5,058 bases of DNA from Candidatus Bathyarchaeum sp. (GTDB taxonomy: Archaea > Thermoproteota > Bathyarchaeia > Bathyarchaeales > Bathyarchaeaceae): positions 1-5,058 of the forward strand of contig PIXS01000009.1 in NCBI GenBank assembly GCA_003096255.1, read 5' to 3'. A program made the translations under genes and the position numbers. Each line of letters opens with the position of its first letter. The stretch's first letter is position 1. Shown one piece after another: positions 1 to 5,058 of the stretch. A model generated the notes under the pieces. It was not told the origin of the DNA and did not search any database. It saw nothing but the letters and a program-made list of their open reading frames with translations.

Positions 1-56
1 GTTCAATAATTTCTTAATCTTCTAATGTCAAGCCGATAAAAGAACCTGAGAATTTT

Positions 57-70
57 CCAAAATATTATAT
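57..70 (+). promoter_or_regulatory. Probable archaeal TATA/BRE promoter of the membrane-protein gene
   Basis: An A-rich BRE-like stretch (CCAAAA, 57-62) runs into the TATA-like ATATTATAT (62-70). A start of transcription about 25 bases downstream would fall near base 90, leaving a leader of roughly 25 bases that contains the Shine-Dalgarno site at 102-107. The region is AT-rich overall, so a chance match is possible. The position relative to the gene is the main support. Confidence 0.45.
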
Positions 71-101
71 GTCACAAACACTGACATTGGGAGTTCATAC
101 T

Positions 102-107
102 GGGGAG
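102..107 (+). promoter_or_regulatory. Shine-Dalgarno site supporting the GTG start at 115
   Basis: GGGGAG lies seven bases before the GTG at 115. Upstream in the same frame there is no ATG, GTG or TTG before the TGA stop at 82-84, so this site fixes GTG as the first credible start codon. Confidence 0.6.
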
Positions 108-114
108 AACATTA

Positions 115-672
115 GTGTGGAATAGTAAAGATTTAGCGCTTGTTATTGTTATTGCAGTTGTAAGTTTTGTGTATTCGGTGCTTATTGGTCAACTTGGAGC
201 AGTATTTACTGGGATTCAAGGATTAAATTATCTTTTTTATGTTGGACATGCACTCTTTATCAGTCTTGGTCTTCTACTCTATAAAGGTCGAAGATGGAGA
301 TTTTTTTTACAAACGGTTTTAGTTGCTTTACTTAGTTTACCTGTTTCCCAGTTTGGAGCACCATATGATGTGATGGCACGAATCCCGGTTATTCTAAATG
401 GTATTTTTCTTGATCTGTTATTTAATAGTCTATACCAATCTTTCCAGAACAGAGAAAAATTACTTCTTTGGTCGTTACTAATTTCTCTAGTTGGAGTTTT
501 CACATGTTTGGTTTTTATTTCATTAAATTTTATATTATTTATTTCAATGGAAGCATTGAATTCTTATATGAATCTCTTTTTTATGCTTTCTCCAATAACG
601 ATAATTGAAGGTTTAGCTGGGGGATATTTAGCCTTTCAAATTTCTGAGAGACTGAAGAAAATGAATAAATGA
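115..672 (+). CDS. Six-helix membrane protein, ECF-transporter S-component-like
   Basis: This gene encodes a 185-residue integral membrane protein. Hydrophobic segments lie at about residues 7-28, 36-57, 62-80, 88-107, 117-145 and 152-175, with a basic cluster (KGRRWR, 57-62) between the second and third and a lysine-rich tail. Length, six helices, and the ending IIEGLAGGYLAF followed by a charged SERLKK tail resemble S components of energy-coupling factor (ECF) transporters, which bind a vitamin or cofactor precursor in the membrane and dock onto a shared EcfA/EcfT module. The substrate cannot be told from the sequence. No ATPase or T-protein gene is adjacent, which fits a solitary S component using a module encoded elsewhere. 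The start is GTG with a Shine-Dalgarno site seven bases upstream. The gene is much more AT-rich than the genes to its right. The membrane call is firm; the ECF assignment is inference from overall pattern, and an unrelated archaeal membrane protein family is the alternative. Confidence 0.8.
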   Translation: MWNSKDLALVIVIAVVSFVYSVLIGQLGAVFTGIQGLNYLFYVGHALFISLGLLLYKGRRWRFFLQTVLVALLSLPVSQFGAPYDVMARIPVILNGIFLDLLFNSLYQSFQNREKLLLWSLLISLVGVFTCLVFISLNFILFISMEALNSYMNLFFMLSPITIIEGLAGGYLAFQISERLKKMNK

Positions 673-747
673 TTATTAATCGTCTTCAGGGGGCCTCTTT
701 TACCAAGAAAAATATAGATTTCTGCCTCTTTGTCGGCTAATCCAATA

Positions 748-763
748 TTTTTTTAATTTTTTT
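748..763 (+). terminator. Oligo-T terminator after the membrane-protein gene
   Basis: Two runs of seven T (748-754 and 757-763), separated only by AA, lie about 75 bases after the stop codon at 670-672. Archaeal RNA polymerase terminates at such T-runs on the coding strand without needing a hairpin. No strong stem precedes them; the only nearby stem is five pairs (706-710 with 719-723). Confidence 0.6.
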
Positions 764-871
764 GATTATCCCCTTCAATCCACTTATTCATCTTATAAAG
801 GATATTTTACGGGTAAATTCGTGTTTAAATCCCGTCCTTCACTCACAAGTGTAATGGAATATTTCAATTTT

Positions 872-878
872 AAAAAAA
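872..878 (-). terminator. Oligo-T terminator after the flippase gene
   Basis: Seven A on the plus strand read as T7 on the minus strand, about 120 bases beyond the flippase stop. A weaker T5 (975-979, minus strand) lies only about 22 bases after the stop and may terminate part of the transcripts. Neither has a clear hairpin, as expected for archaeal termination. Confidence 0.4.
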
Positions 879-1000
879 GAGGAAGTTTGCGGGAGAATAG
901 TGGAGATGTCTCCATTTTTGCGGTGAATAGCTGTTTATTAAGGATTACCCACAGCAGAAGCCTAAGAAGCCACCAAAAAGGTGAATCAGATAACAGGCGC

Positions 1001-2599
1001 TTAGGATTTGAAAATGCCTGACAGCTTCTCCATAATCTCAAGGGGTATGTTGAAAACATAGGAGAAGGGACCAAGACCACTTAGCATCTGCCTGAGGCGT
1101 GTTATGTCCGTTTTGTCCACTGCTTGAATCAATGGGGCAGTTATCAAGTAGATGCCCAAGAATGCCATGCCGCCTACAATCATTTCTATCCAGTAGGCAA
1201 AGTTAAGCGGTGCCAAAAGCAAATAAGTGAACCCTGTAGCGATCACAGAGGCTAACAAAATTTTGGCCGAAGATACCCACTCTACTGTTGCACCAAAATT
1301 CTTTTGTAGCCACCATAAACCGTAAATCAAACTTGGGAGTACTGCAATCAAACTTGTTGCTATCAACCCTATAACTCCAAACTGGCTGATCAGTGTCCAA
1401 CCAAACAACAATCCCATGCCCAAAGTGATGAATGCCATCTTCATCGTGACCTGTGTTTTGCCCTGACCGTTAAGAAAACTGCCTACACTAAGATTTCCTA
1501 TCCCCACGTAGAGATAAAGAATGTTGTAGATGCTTAGAAAGAAGGGGGCATCAGTATATTCTGTGCCGACAACGGCGAAAATAATAGGCTCTGCCAGAAC
1601 CATCATCATCAAAGTTACTGGAATTGTAAGCAAGGCTCCATACTTGACAGAAGTCGTGAAAACAGCCCTAAGAGTTTCTTTTTCTTCTTTAGCTTTAAGT
1701 TTTGAAAACGCTGGAAATAGCACTGTGGCTATTGGCACCGTGAAAAAAGTAATCAGAACTGTGAAATTAAGTGCTGCCTGAAAGTTGCCTAAAGCAGTTG
1801 TGTAAGAGTTGTTGGTTGCAGAGAAGGTTTGGGTTAGTACCGTGTTGTAAAACTGTGGCAAGAATCCGGTGATTACCGCTGAAACAGAGAGCGGCACCCC
1901 ATATTTTAGTAGCGTCTTTAGTGTTCTTTTAAGGGCTATTTTGTTCAAGGGCTCTTTGTACTTTCTAAGAAACGAATGATAGAAAAATATCATTCCTACT
2001 AGTCCCGCAGTGACTTGAGCAATAATCTGCCCTTGGATAGCACCCATAACACCAAACTCAAGAGCTACAAGAAGAGGTGCAAGCAAACATCTCATAACCG
2101 AGTTTAAGATTAACGTCAAACTGTGAAATTCAAGCCTTTCTAAACCAATAAAGGTGGACTGGGAAACCTTAAGAAATGAATCTGCAAGGATTGTGAGCGA
2201 AGCAACTTCGATCAGAACCTTTACCTCAGCTCGATGAAACACGCTTGTAGCAAGAAAATCTGCCAACAAGAAACATAGTAAAGTAAGGAAAACTCCCATG
2301 ATTATTTCGAACAGCATTCCCGTGATCAGAACGTTTTTGATGTTACCTGTCTCGTTTTCAGTCTTGTATTGTGCCAAAAATTTTACCATAGCCGAGTTTG
2401 TGCCCCAATCTTTGAACAAACTGAGCATGCTAGGAAATATCATCGCAGTTGCGATTATGCCATAATCGTCGGGATTAGCCAGCAGACGCAATATAGCAAT
2501 TAGGCTAACTGCTGTGACAACGCTGGAGATGCTTACGCCTATGAAAATTTTGAAGCCGCCTCTTGCCGAGGATTTTGCCATTTCGCTTGCCTTGTCCAA
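1001..2599 (-). CDS. Oligosaccharide/polysaccharide flippase, MOP superfamily (Wzx/RfbX-like)
   Basis: This gene encodes a 532-residue polytopic membrane protein with a dozen or more hydrophobic segments arranged as two similar halves. Such flippases move lipid-linked oligosaccharides across the cytoplasmic membrane for assembly of surface glycans, glycoprotein N-glycans or polysaccharide; the cargo here is unknown. Recognisable family features are a first helix at about 17-40 followed by LLANPDDYG (39-47), a FKDWGTNSAMVKF segment (62-74), the LFPAFSKL segment opening the mid-protein loop (294-301), and LNGQGKT (376-382). A soluble amphipathic C-terminal tail (about 494-532, beginning DKTDITRLRQML) is of the sort I associate with archaeal members. 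The start is TTG at 2599 with GGAG nine bases upstream; an internal ATG at residue 7 (2581) is a fair alternative. The gene appears monocistronic and no glycosyltransferase is adjacent, so it is not visibly within a glycan cluster. Family assignment is strong; specific cargo is not assigned. Confidence 0.9.
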   Translation of the reverse strand: MDKASEMAKSSARGGFKIFIGVSISSVVTAVSLIAILRLLANPDDYGIIATAMIFPSMLSLFKDWGTNSAMVKFLAQYKTENETGNIKNVLITGMLFEIIMGVFLTLLCFLLADFLATSVFHRAEVKVLIEVASLTILADSFLKVSQSTFIGLERLEFHSLTLILNSVMRCLLAPLLVALEFGVMGAIQGQIIAQVTAGLVGMIFFYHSFLRKYKEPLNKIALKRTLKTLLKYGVPLSVSAVITGFLPQFYNTVLTQTFSATNNSYTTALGNFQAALNFTVLITFFTVPIATVLFPAFSKLKAKEEKETLRAVFTTSVKYGALLTIPVTLMMMVLAEPIIFAVVGTEYTDAPFFLSIYNILYLYVGIGNLSVGSFLNGQGKTQVTMKMAFITLGMGLLFGWTLISQFGVIGLIATSLIAVLPSLIYGLWWLQKNFGATVEWVSSAKILLASVIATGFTYLLLAPLNFAYWIEMIVGGMAFLGIYLITAPLIQAVDKTDITRLRQMLSGLGPFSYVFNIPLEIMEKLSGIFKS

Positions 2600-2608
2600 A
2601 AGTCTGCG

Positions 2609-2612
2609 CTCC
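2609..2612 (-). promoter_or_regulatory. Shine-Dalgarno site favouring the TTG start of the flippase
   Basis: GGAG on the minus strand lies nine bases before the TTG at 2599. A competing AAGG (2590-2593) lies eight bases before the in-frame ATG at 2581, so the choice between the two starts is not settled by this site alone. Confidence 0.4.
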
Positions 2613-2634
2613 AGTTTCCCTGTTTTAGTTTAAT

Positions 2635-2643
2635 GCATAAAAA
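2635..2643 (-). promoter_or_regulatory. Probable TATA box of the flippase gene
   Basis: The minus strand reads TTTTTATGC here. Transcription about 26 bases downstream would start near 2612, giving a very short leader of about 13 bases to the TTG start or about 31 bases to the ATG at 2581. It sits in the 231-base divergent region shared with the gene starting at 2831. Confidence 0.4.
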
Positions 2644-2776
2644 GGCTGTGCATTTAGAAATTGTTGGGTTCTCCACATTTATTCACGATGCTCTCACAAT
2701 ATAGCAGCAACTTTTGAGTCCAAAAAGCCTCTGGGCACCCACTTTTTATGTTTTAAATGTCTAAACAACGAAATTG

Positions 2777-2791
2777 GAAAACCTCTTATAT
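2777..2791 (+). promoter_or_regulatory. Probable BRE/TATA promoter of the 207-residue protein gene
   Basis: GAAAACC (2777-2783) runs directly into CTTATAT (2784-2790), resembling an archaeal BRE plus TATA box. A start about 25 bases downstream (near 2813) gives an 18-base leader carrying the Shine-Dalgarno site. A second, weaker T-rich box (CTTTTTATG, 2742-2750) lies further upstream. The rest of the divergent region (2645-2740) shows no further structure I can support. Confidence 0.5.
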
Positions 2792-2818
2792 TCCCACAAA
2801 ACATGGTACACACTACTT

Positions 2819-2823
2819 GAGGG
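2819..2823 (+). promoter_or_regulatory. Shine-Dalgarno site for the gene at 2831
   Basis: GAGGG is seven bases before the ATG at 2831, an ordinary archaeal spacing that supports this start. Confidence 0.6.
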
Positions 2824-2830
2824 CGTTTAG

Positions 2831-3454
2831 ATGTCAAGCGCCAAACTTCACTCCTCTAAAAATCCTGTGATTACGTCTTGTTTAGCTACGCAGTTGGAAA
2901 ATGAAATCCCTGACGTAGACATTTATGGCGCAGAAAAAAAGCTTCTAGATTTCGCTTACCAAGACCTAGAGACCTGCATAAAACTGAAATGGAACGACAT
3001 AAACTCCGAAACCATTGAGGAAGCCCTAAACAACGAAGACAAACAAGAAGAAATGAAGGCATTCCTAAAAGTCTGGACCAAACAGTGGCTAGACAAATGG
3101 AGAGAACGAGTCACCCTCTGCAGAAAGACACCCCGCTTCTCACTACAGCACATCAAAGCCAAACAGAAAGCCACAAAACTCTTCAAACAAATGGAAAACG
3201 GGCAGGAACTAAAAGAGTTTGTTGTCCAGAAGCTGATCAGTCAGGGTGAAGTGTGCATGCCAGAGCTGATAGCGGAGAATTTAGTCATTGAACAGATTGC
3301 CTTCAGGCTGAAATCGCAAGGCGGGAAATCGTCAGTTGCTAAGGATGCTTTGAAGCCGTGGCAAATATTTTGTGATGTGTTACCTCAGGTGAAAAGTTTG
3401 GCACAAAGGAAAACTCCCATAATTCACATGAAATTGATGACTGACAGGCAGTAA
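2831..3454 (+). CDS. Unrecognised 207-residue soluble helical protein
   Basis: I do not recognise this protein. It has 207 residues, no signal peptide and no membrane segment, and most of it looks alpha-helical. After a polar N-terminus (1-30), a helix at about 33-54 is followed by an acidic stretch (59-78). Then comes a segment with tryptophans at 82, 86 and 90, spaced to fall on one helix face, and a strongly basic stretch (about 89-120). The C-terminal third (125-190) is mixed charged and hydrophobic, with a glycine/serine turn at 164-168, and the last residues (191-207) are basic. Cysteines at 17, 49, 97, 142 and 181 are scattered and form no CxxC pair. Separated acidic and basic patches suggest interaction with nucleic acid or a protein partner, but this is a guess. 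The gene has its own promoter and Shine-Dalgarno site, is transcribed divergently from the flippase, and converges on the oxidoreductase beta gene with 25 bases between stops. Its reality as a gene is well supported by start signals and length. Confidence 0.75.
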   Translation: MSSAKLHSSKNPVITSCLATQLENEIPDVDIYGAEKKLLDFAYQDLETCIKLKWNDINSETIEEALNNEDKQEEMKAFLKVWTKQWLDKWRERVTLCRKTPRFSLQHIKAKQKATKLFKQMENGQELKEFVVQKLISQGEVCMPELIAENLVIEQIAFRLKSQGGKSSVAKDALKPWQIFCDVLPQVKSLAQRKTPIIHMKLMTDRQ

Positions 3455-3479
3455 TCAGTAGGCTACACTTTTCTGCAGT

Positions 3480-4337
3480 TTACATGAACTCGTGTAGGGA
3501 GGATGTTATGTCCACGTTTTCTGTGGGGACTTTTGTTGGCGGCTCATCTTTTGCGTGGGGAATGTTGTCGTGGTATGTGGGGCGTTCTTTGTTGTAGAAT
3601 ATTCCGATTGGTATCCTGTCTCCCCACTCAAGGGCCTTCTCTAAGGCTTTGTTTCTGTCTGTGGCGTCGTGTCCTGCTTCTTCTAGTTTGTATACTCTTT
3701 GGCTAAACCAGTCGTAGGTGTTCAGGTAATTGAAGGAAACACAGGGCTGAAAAACGTCGACGTAAGCGAAGCCTCGATGCTTAATCGCTTCAACTAACAG
3801 ATTTTTTAGATGGAACATGTCGCCTGAGAAGCCTCTGGCCACAAAACTGCCGTTGCTGACTAGGGCATGAGCCACAGGATTTAGCATGGGCGGTATAACG
3901 CCGAAGGGAGTGGATTTTGATTTGAATCCCTGCTGGCTAGTGGATGTTGCCTGTCCCGTGGTTAAGCCAAGAACCATGTTGTTGTGAACTATCAGAGTCA
4001 TGTTTATGTTGTTTCGTATGGCGTGAGCAAAATGTCCCCAGCCCTCATTGTATTGGTCTGCGTCTCCAGCAAAACCAACCACTGTCAGCTTTGGGTTTGC
4101 GAGTTTGATTCCCTGTGCTGCGGGCAGTACTCTGCCGTGGATGCCGTGGAAGCCGTTTATGTTCACGTAGTTGACTATTTTGCCGTGGCAGCCTATACCT
4201 GAAACCATGACCGCTTCTTCTCTTTCAAGTCCAAGCTCTATGAGGGCTTTTTTGAATGCCATCAAGATTCCGAAGTTTCCGCATCCAGGACACCACGTGT
4301 TGGTTTTTGGTGTCTTCAGGTCATTTAATGTTACCAA
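3480..4337 (-). CDS. korB: 2-oxoacid:ferredoxin oxidoreductase, beta subunit
   Basis: This 285-residue thiamine-diphosphate subunit works with the alpha subunit to oxidise a 2-oxoacid plus CoA to acyl-CoA, CO2 and reduced ferredoxin in the cytoplasm. The motif WCPGCGNFG begins at residue 15. Cysteines 16, 19, 50 and 199 match in order and spacing the four [4Fe-4S] ligands known from the Sulfolobus enzyme. The thiamine-diphosphate/Mg site is GDADQYNEGWGHF from 91 through HNN (118-120), with Asp92 and Asn120 as the expected metal ligands, followed by GLTTGQ (124-129). Lys53, three residues after Cys50, is at the position reported in Sulfolobus to bind the distal carboxylate of 2-oxoglutarate, so 2-oxoglutarate is a plausible substrate; pyruvate or broad specificity remains possible. 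The motif reads GDAD where GDGD is usual. The length is near the family norm (roughly 280-310). The start is TTG, set by a strong Shine-Dalgarno site inside the end of the alpha gene. The symbol reflects family, not proven substrate. Confidence 0.93.
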   Translation of the reverse strand: MVTLNDLKTPKTNTWCPGCGNFGILMAFKKALIELGLEREEAVMVSGIGCHGKIVNYVNINGFHGIHGRVLPAAQGIKLANPKLTVVGFAGDADQYNEGWGHFAHAIRNNINMTLIVHNNMVLGLTTGQATSTSQQGFKSKSTPFGVIPPMLNPVAHALVSNGSFVARGFSGDMFHLKNLLVEAIKHRGFAYVDVFQPCVSFNYLNTYDWFSQRVYKLEEAGHDATDRNKALEKALEWGDRIPIGIFYNKERPTYHDNIPHAKDEPPTKVPTENVDITSSLHEFM

Positions 4338-4339
4338 TT

Positions 4340-5058
4340 TTAGAGCACCTCCTTTATGCTCTTGGCTAGGGCTTCTGGGTTGAAGGGTCTCCCGTCATAC
4401 TTCAAAATTGTATGGTCCACTGTTCTGAGAAGATGTTCCCGTATCATGCTGGACAGCTGAGAAGTCTGGTTGTTCTCTACGATGATGGTTTTCTTGGCTG
4501 ACCCCAATATTTTCTGGACTTTCGCGACTGGAAAAGGAGACAGATACACGACCTGCAGGTAATTTACTTTGAAGCCTTCTTTGTCTAGAATTTTCATTGC
4601 TTCTCTTATTGGTCCCTTTGTTGAGCCCCACGCCAGAACTGTTGCGTCTGCCTCTTTTGGACCATAAAATTTGGTGGTTTCAATGTTTTCCCGTTCTTTG
4701 CTTAGGGCAGTCAGTTTCCTGAACCGTTTATCTGCCATTTCTGTTGTCAAGGCAGGGTCTTCGGTTGTGTAGCCCAGTTCATTGTGTTCGTCCGCGTTAG
4801 TTCTCACAATGGCGCCTTTCGTTCCGGGCACGGCTCTGGGAGAAACGCCATCATCTGTCAACTTGTGGCGTTTGTATTCCTCTATTCCTTCATATTCGGT
4901 TATGATGTTTCCGCGGTCAATTCTGATTCTGTTATGGTCAAAGGTCTCAGATGTTCCATGGCTCTCCGCCAGATACTTGTCTGAGATGATTAATACTGGA
5001 ATCTGAAACTTCTCTGCTAAATTGAATGCTTCTATAGTCATGCAGAAGCACTCCTCAA
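4340..5058 (-). CDS. korA: 2-oxoacid:ferredoxin oxidoreductase, alpha subunit (5' end beyond window)
   Basis: This is the C-terminal part (about 238 residues) of the alpha subunit; the gene continues past the right edge. The methionine at 5041 is not the start, because the frame stays open to the edge and reads EECFCMTIEAFNLAEKF, matching the conserved E-E-x-F segment preceding this point in the family. Visible parts are the end of the pyrimidine-binding domain (IPVLIISDKYLAES), a GVSPRAVPGTKG linker followed by a TNADEHNELGY segment, and a transketolase-C-like domain II starting near TVLAWGSTKGPIREA. The end, with IIVENNQTSQL and GRPFNPEALAKSI, is typical of KorA-type subunits. The YPITP motif and any fused N-terminal gamma domain would lie upstream and cannot be checked. 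Together with the beta subunit two bases downstream it forms the catalytic heterodimer. The promoter is outside the window. Substrate specificity is not visible in this portion. Confidence 0.9.
   Translation of the reverse strand, partial: EECFCMTIEAFNLAEKFQIPVLIISDKYLAESHGTSETFDHNRIRIDRGNIITEYEGIEEYKRHKLTDDGVSPRAVPGTKGAIVRTNADEHNELGYTTEDPALTTEMADKRFRKLTALSKERENIETTKFYGPKEADATVLAWGSTKGPIREAMKILDKEGFKVNYLQVVYLSPFPVAKVQKILGSAKKTIIVENNQTSQLSSMIREHLLRTVDHTILKYDGRPFNPEALAKSIKEVL
4346..4353 (-). promoter_or_regulatory. Strong Shine-Dalgarno site deciding the TTG start of the beta subunit
   Basis: The minus strand reads AGGAGGTG, a near-perfect Shine-Dalgarno sequence, eight bases before the TTG at 4337. 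It lies inside the last codons of the alpha gene, whose TAA stop (4342-4340) is two bases before the beta start. This implies translational coupling and a balanced supply of the two subunits. Confidence 0.75.

Larger units (their letters stand above)
673..1000. other. Intergenic region between convergent genes, no confident gene
   Basis: These 328 bases separate the 3' ends of two convergent genes. They contain the T-runs used as likely terminators on each strand, an 8-base direct repeat GCCTCTTT (693-700 and 724-731), and an ACGGG/CCCGT inverted pair (809-813 and 831-835) with a 17-base loop. A TATA-like TTATAAAG (793-800) lies about 25 bases before a GTG at 821 that opens a 66-codon frame ending at 1021; this is treated as a doubtful candidate, not a called gene. 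No tRNA, CRISPR repeat or transposase trace is convincing. Confidence 0.6.

Noticed and set aside
693..731. Direct repeat GCCTCTTT (693-700 and 724-731).
   Set aside because: There are only two 8-base copies in T-rich intergenic DNA, with no third unit, so it is neither a CRISPR array nor a target-site duplication around an element.
809..842. tRNA 3'-end-like sequence: GTTTAAATCCCGT resembles a T-loop and following stem, with ACGGG upstream.
   Set aside because: The T-loop C is replaced by T, the T-stem does not pair well at tRNA spacing, and no matching acceptor strand or anticodon arm is found upstream. It is probably chance, or at most a very decayed remnant; tRNAscan-SE would settle it.
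793..1080. Minus-strand frame of 95 codons crossing the flippase 3' end.
   Set aside because: It overlaps the clear flippase frame, has no Shine-Dalgarno support and shows no family-like pattern. It is best read as a shadow, and the flippase C-terminus looks intact, so no frameshift is needed.
2643..2730. AGGCT/AGCCT inverted pair (2643-2647 and 2726-2730) as a possible regulatory RNA stem in the divergent region.
   Set aside because: A five-pair stem with a 78-base loop is expected by chance; no riboswitch or box C/D-like motif accompanies it.
5039..5041. Start of the alpha subunit at the ATG at 5041.
   Set aside because: The frame remains open to the window edge and the residues before the methionine match the conserved family sequence, so the gene is cut by the window rather than starting here.

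Overview
The window looks like chromosomal DNA from an uncultured archaeon, most likely a TACK-group lineage such as Bathyarchaeia. This placement is an inference from gene content and signals, not from a marker gene. Supporting observations are TATA/BRE-like boxes about 25 bases ahead of plausible transcript starts, oligo-T terminators without strong hairpins, Shine-Dalgarno sites combined with GTG/TTG starts, a ferredoxin-dependent 2-oxoacid oxidoreductase of the alpha/beta type, and an archaeal-style oligosaccharide flippase.

Layout, left to right. (1) Bases 1-114 are a leader with a TATA-like box and a Shine-Dalgarno site. (2) Bases 115-672, plus strand, encode a six-helix membrane protein resembling the substrate-binding S component of an ECF vitamin/cofactor transporter. 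Two T7 runs that look like a terminator follow it. (3) Bases 673-1000 hold no confident gene; they contain terminator-like T-runs for both flanking genes and one doubtful leaderless small ORF. (4) Bases 1001-2599, minus strand, encode a 532-residue polysaccharide/oligosaccharide flippase of the MOP superfamily. (5) Bases 2600-2830 are a divergent promoter region. (6) Bases 2831-3454, plus strand, encode a 207-residue soluble helical protein that I do not recognise. (7) Bases 3480-5058, minus strand, carry the end of an alpha subunit gene (5' part beyond the window) and the complete beta subunit gene of a 2-oxoacid:ferredoxin oxidoreductase, two bases apart and translationally coupled.

The genes do not form one pathway. 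The oxidoreductase pair is central carbon and energy metabolism: oxidative decarboxylation of a 2-oxoacid to an acyl-CoA, with electrons passed to ferredoxin. The flippase belongs to cell-surface glycan assembly and the S component to nutrient uptake. Each of these two has its own apparent promoter and no functional partner in view. The arrangement is two plus-strand singletons alternating with minus-strand units.

I found no CRISPR array, insertion sequence, defence module, convincing RNA gene or other clear new system. The most open items are the unrecognised 207-residue protein with a regular tryptophan stripe, a GDAD variant of the thiamine-diphosphate motif in the beta subunit, and the possible leaderless small ORF at 821-1021.
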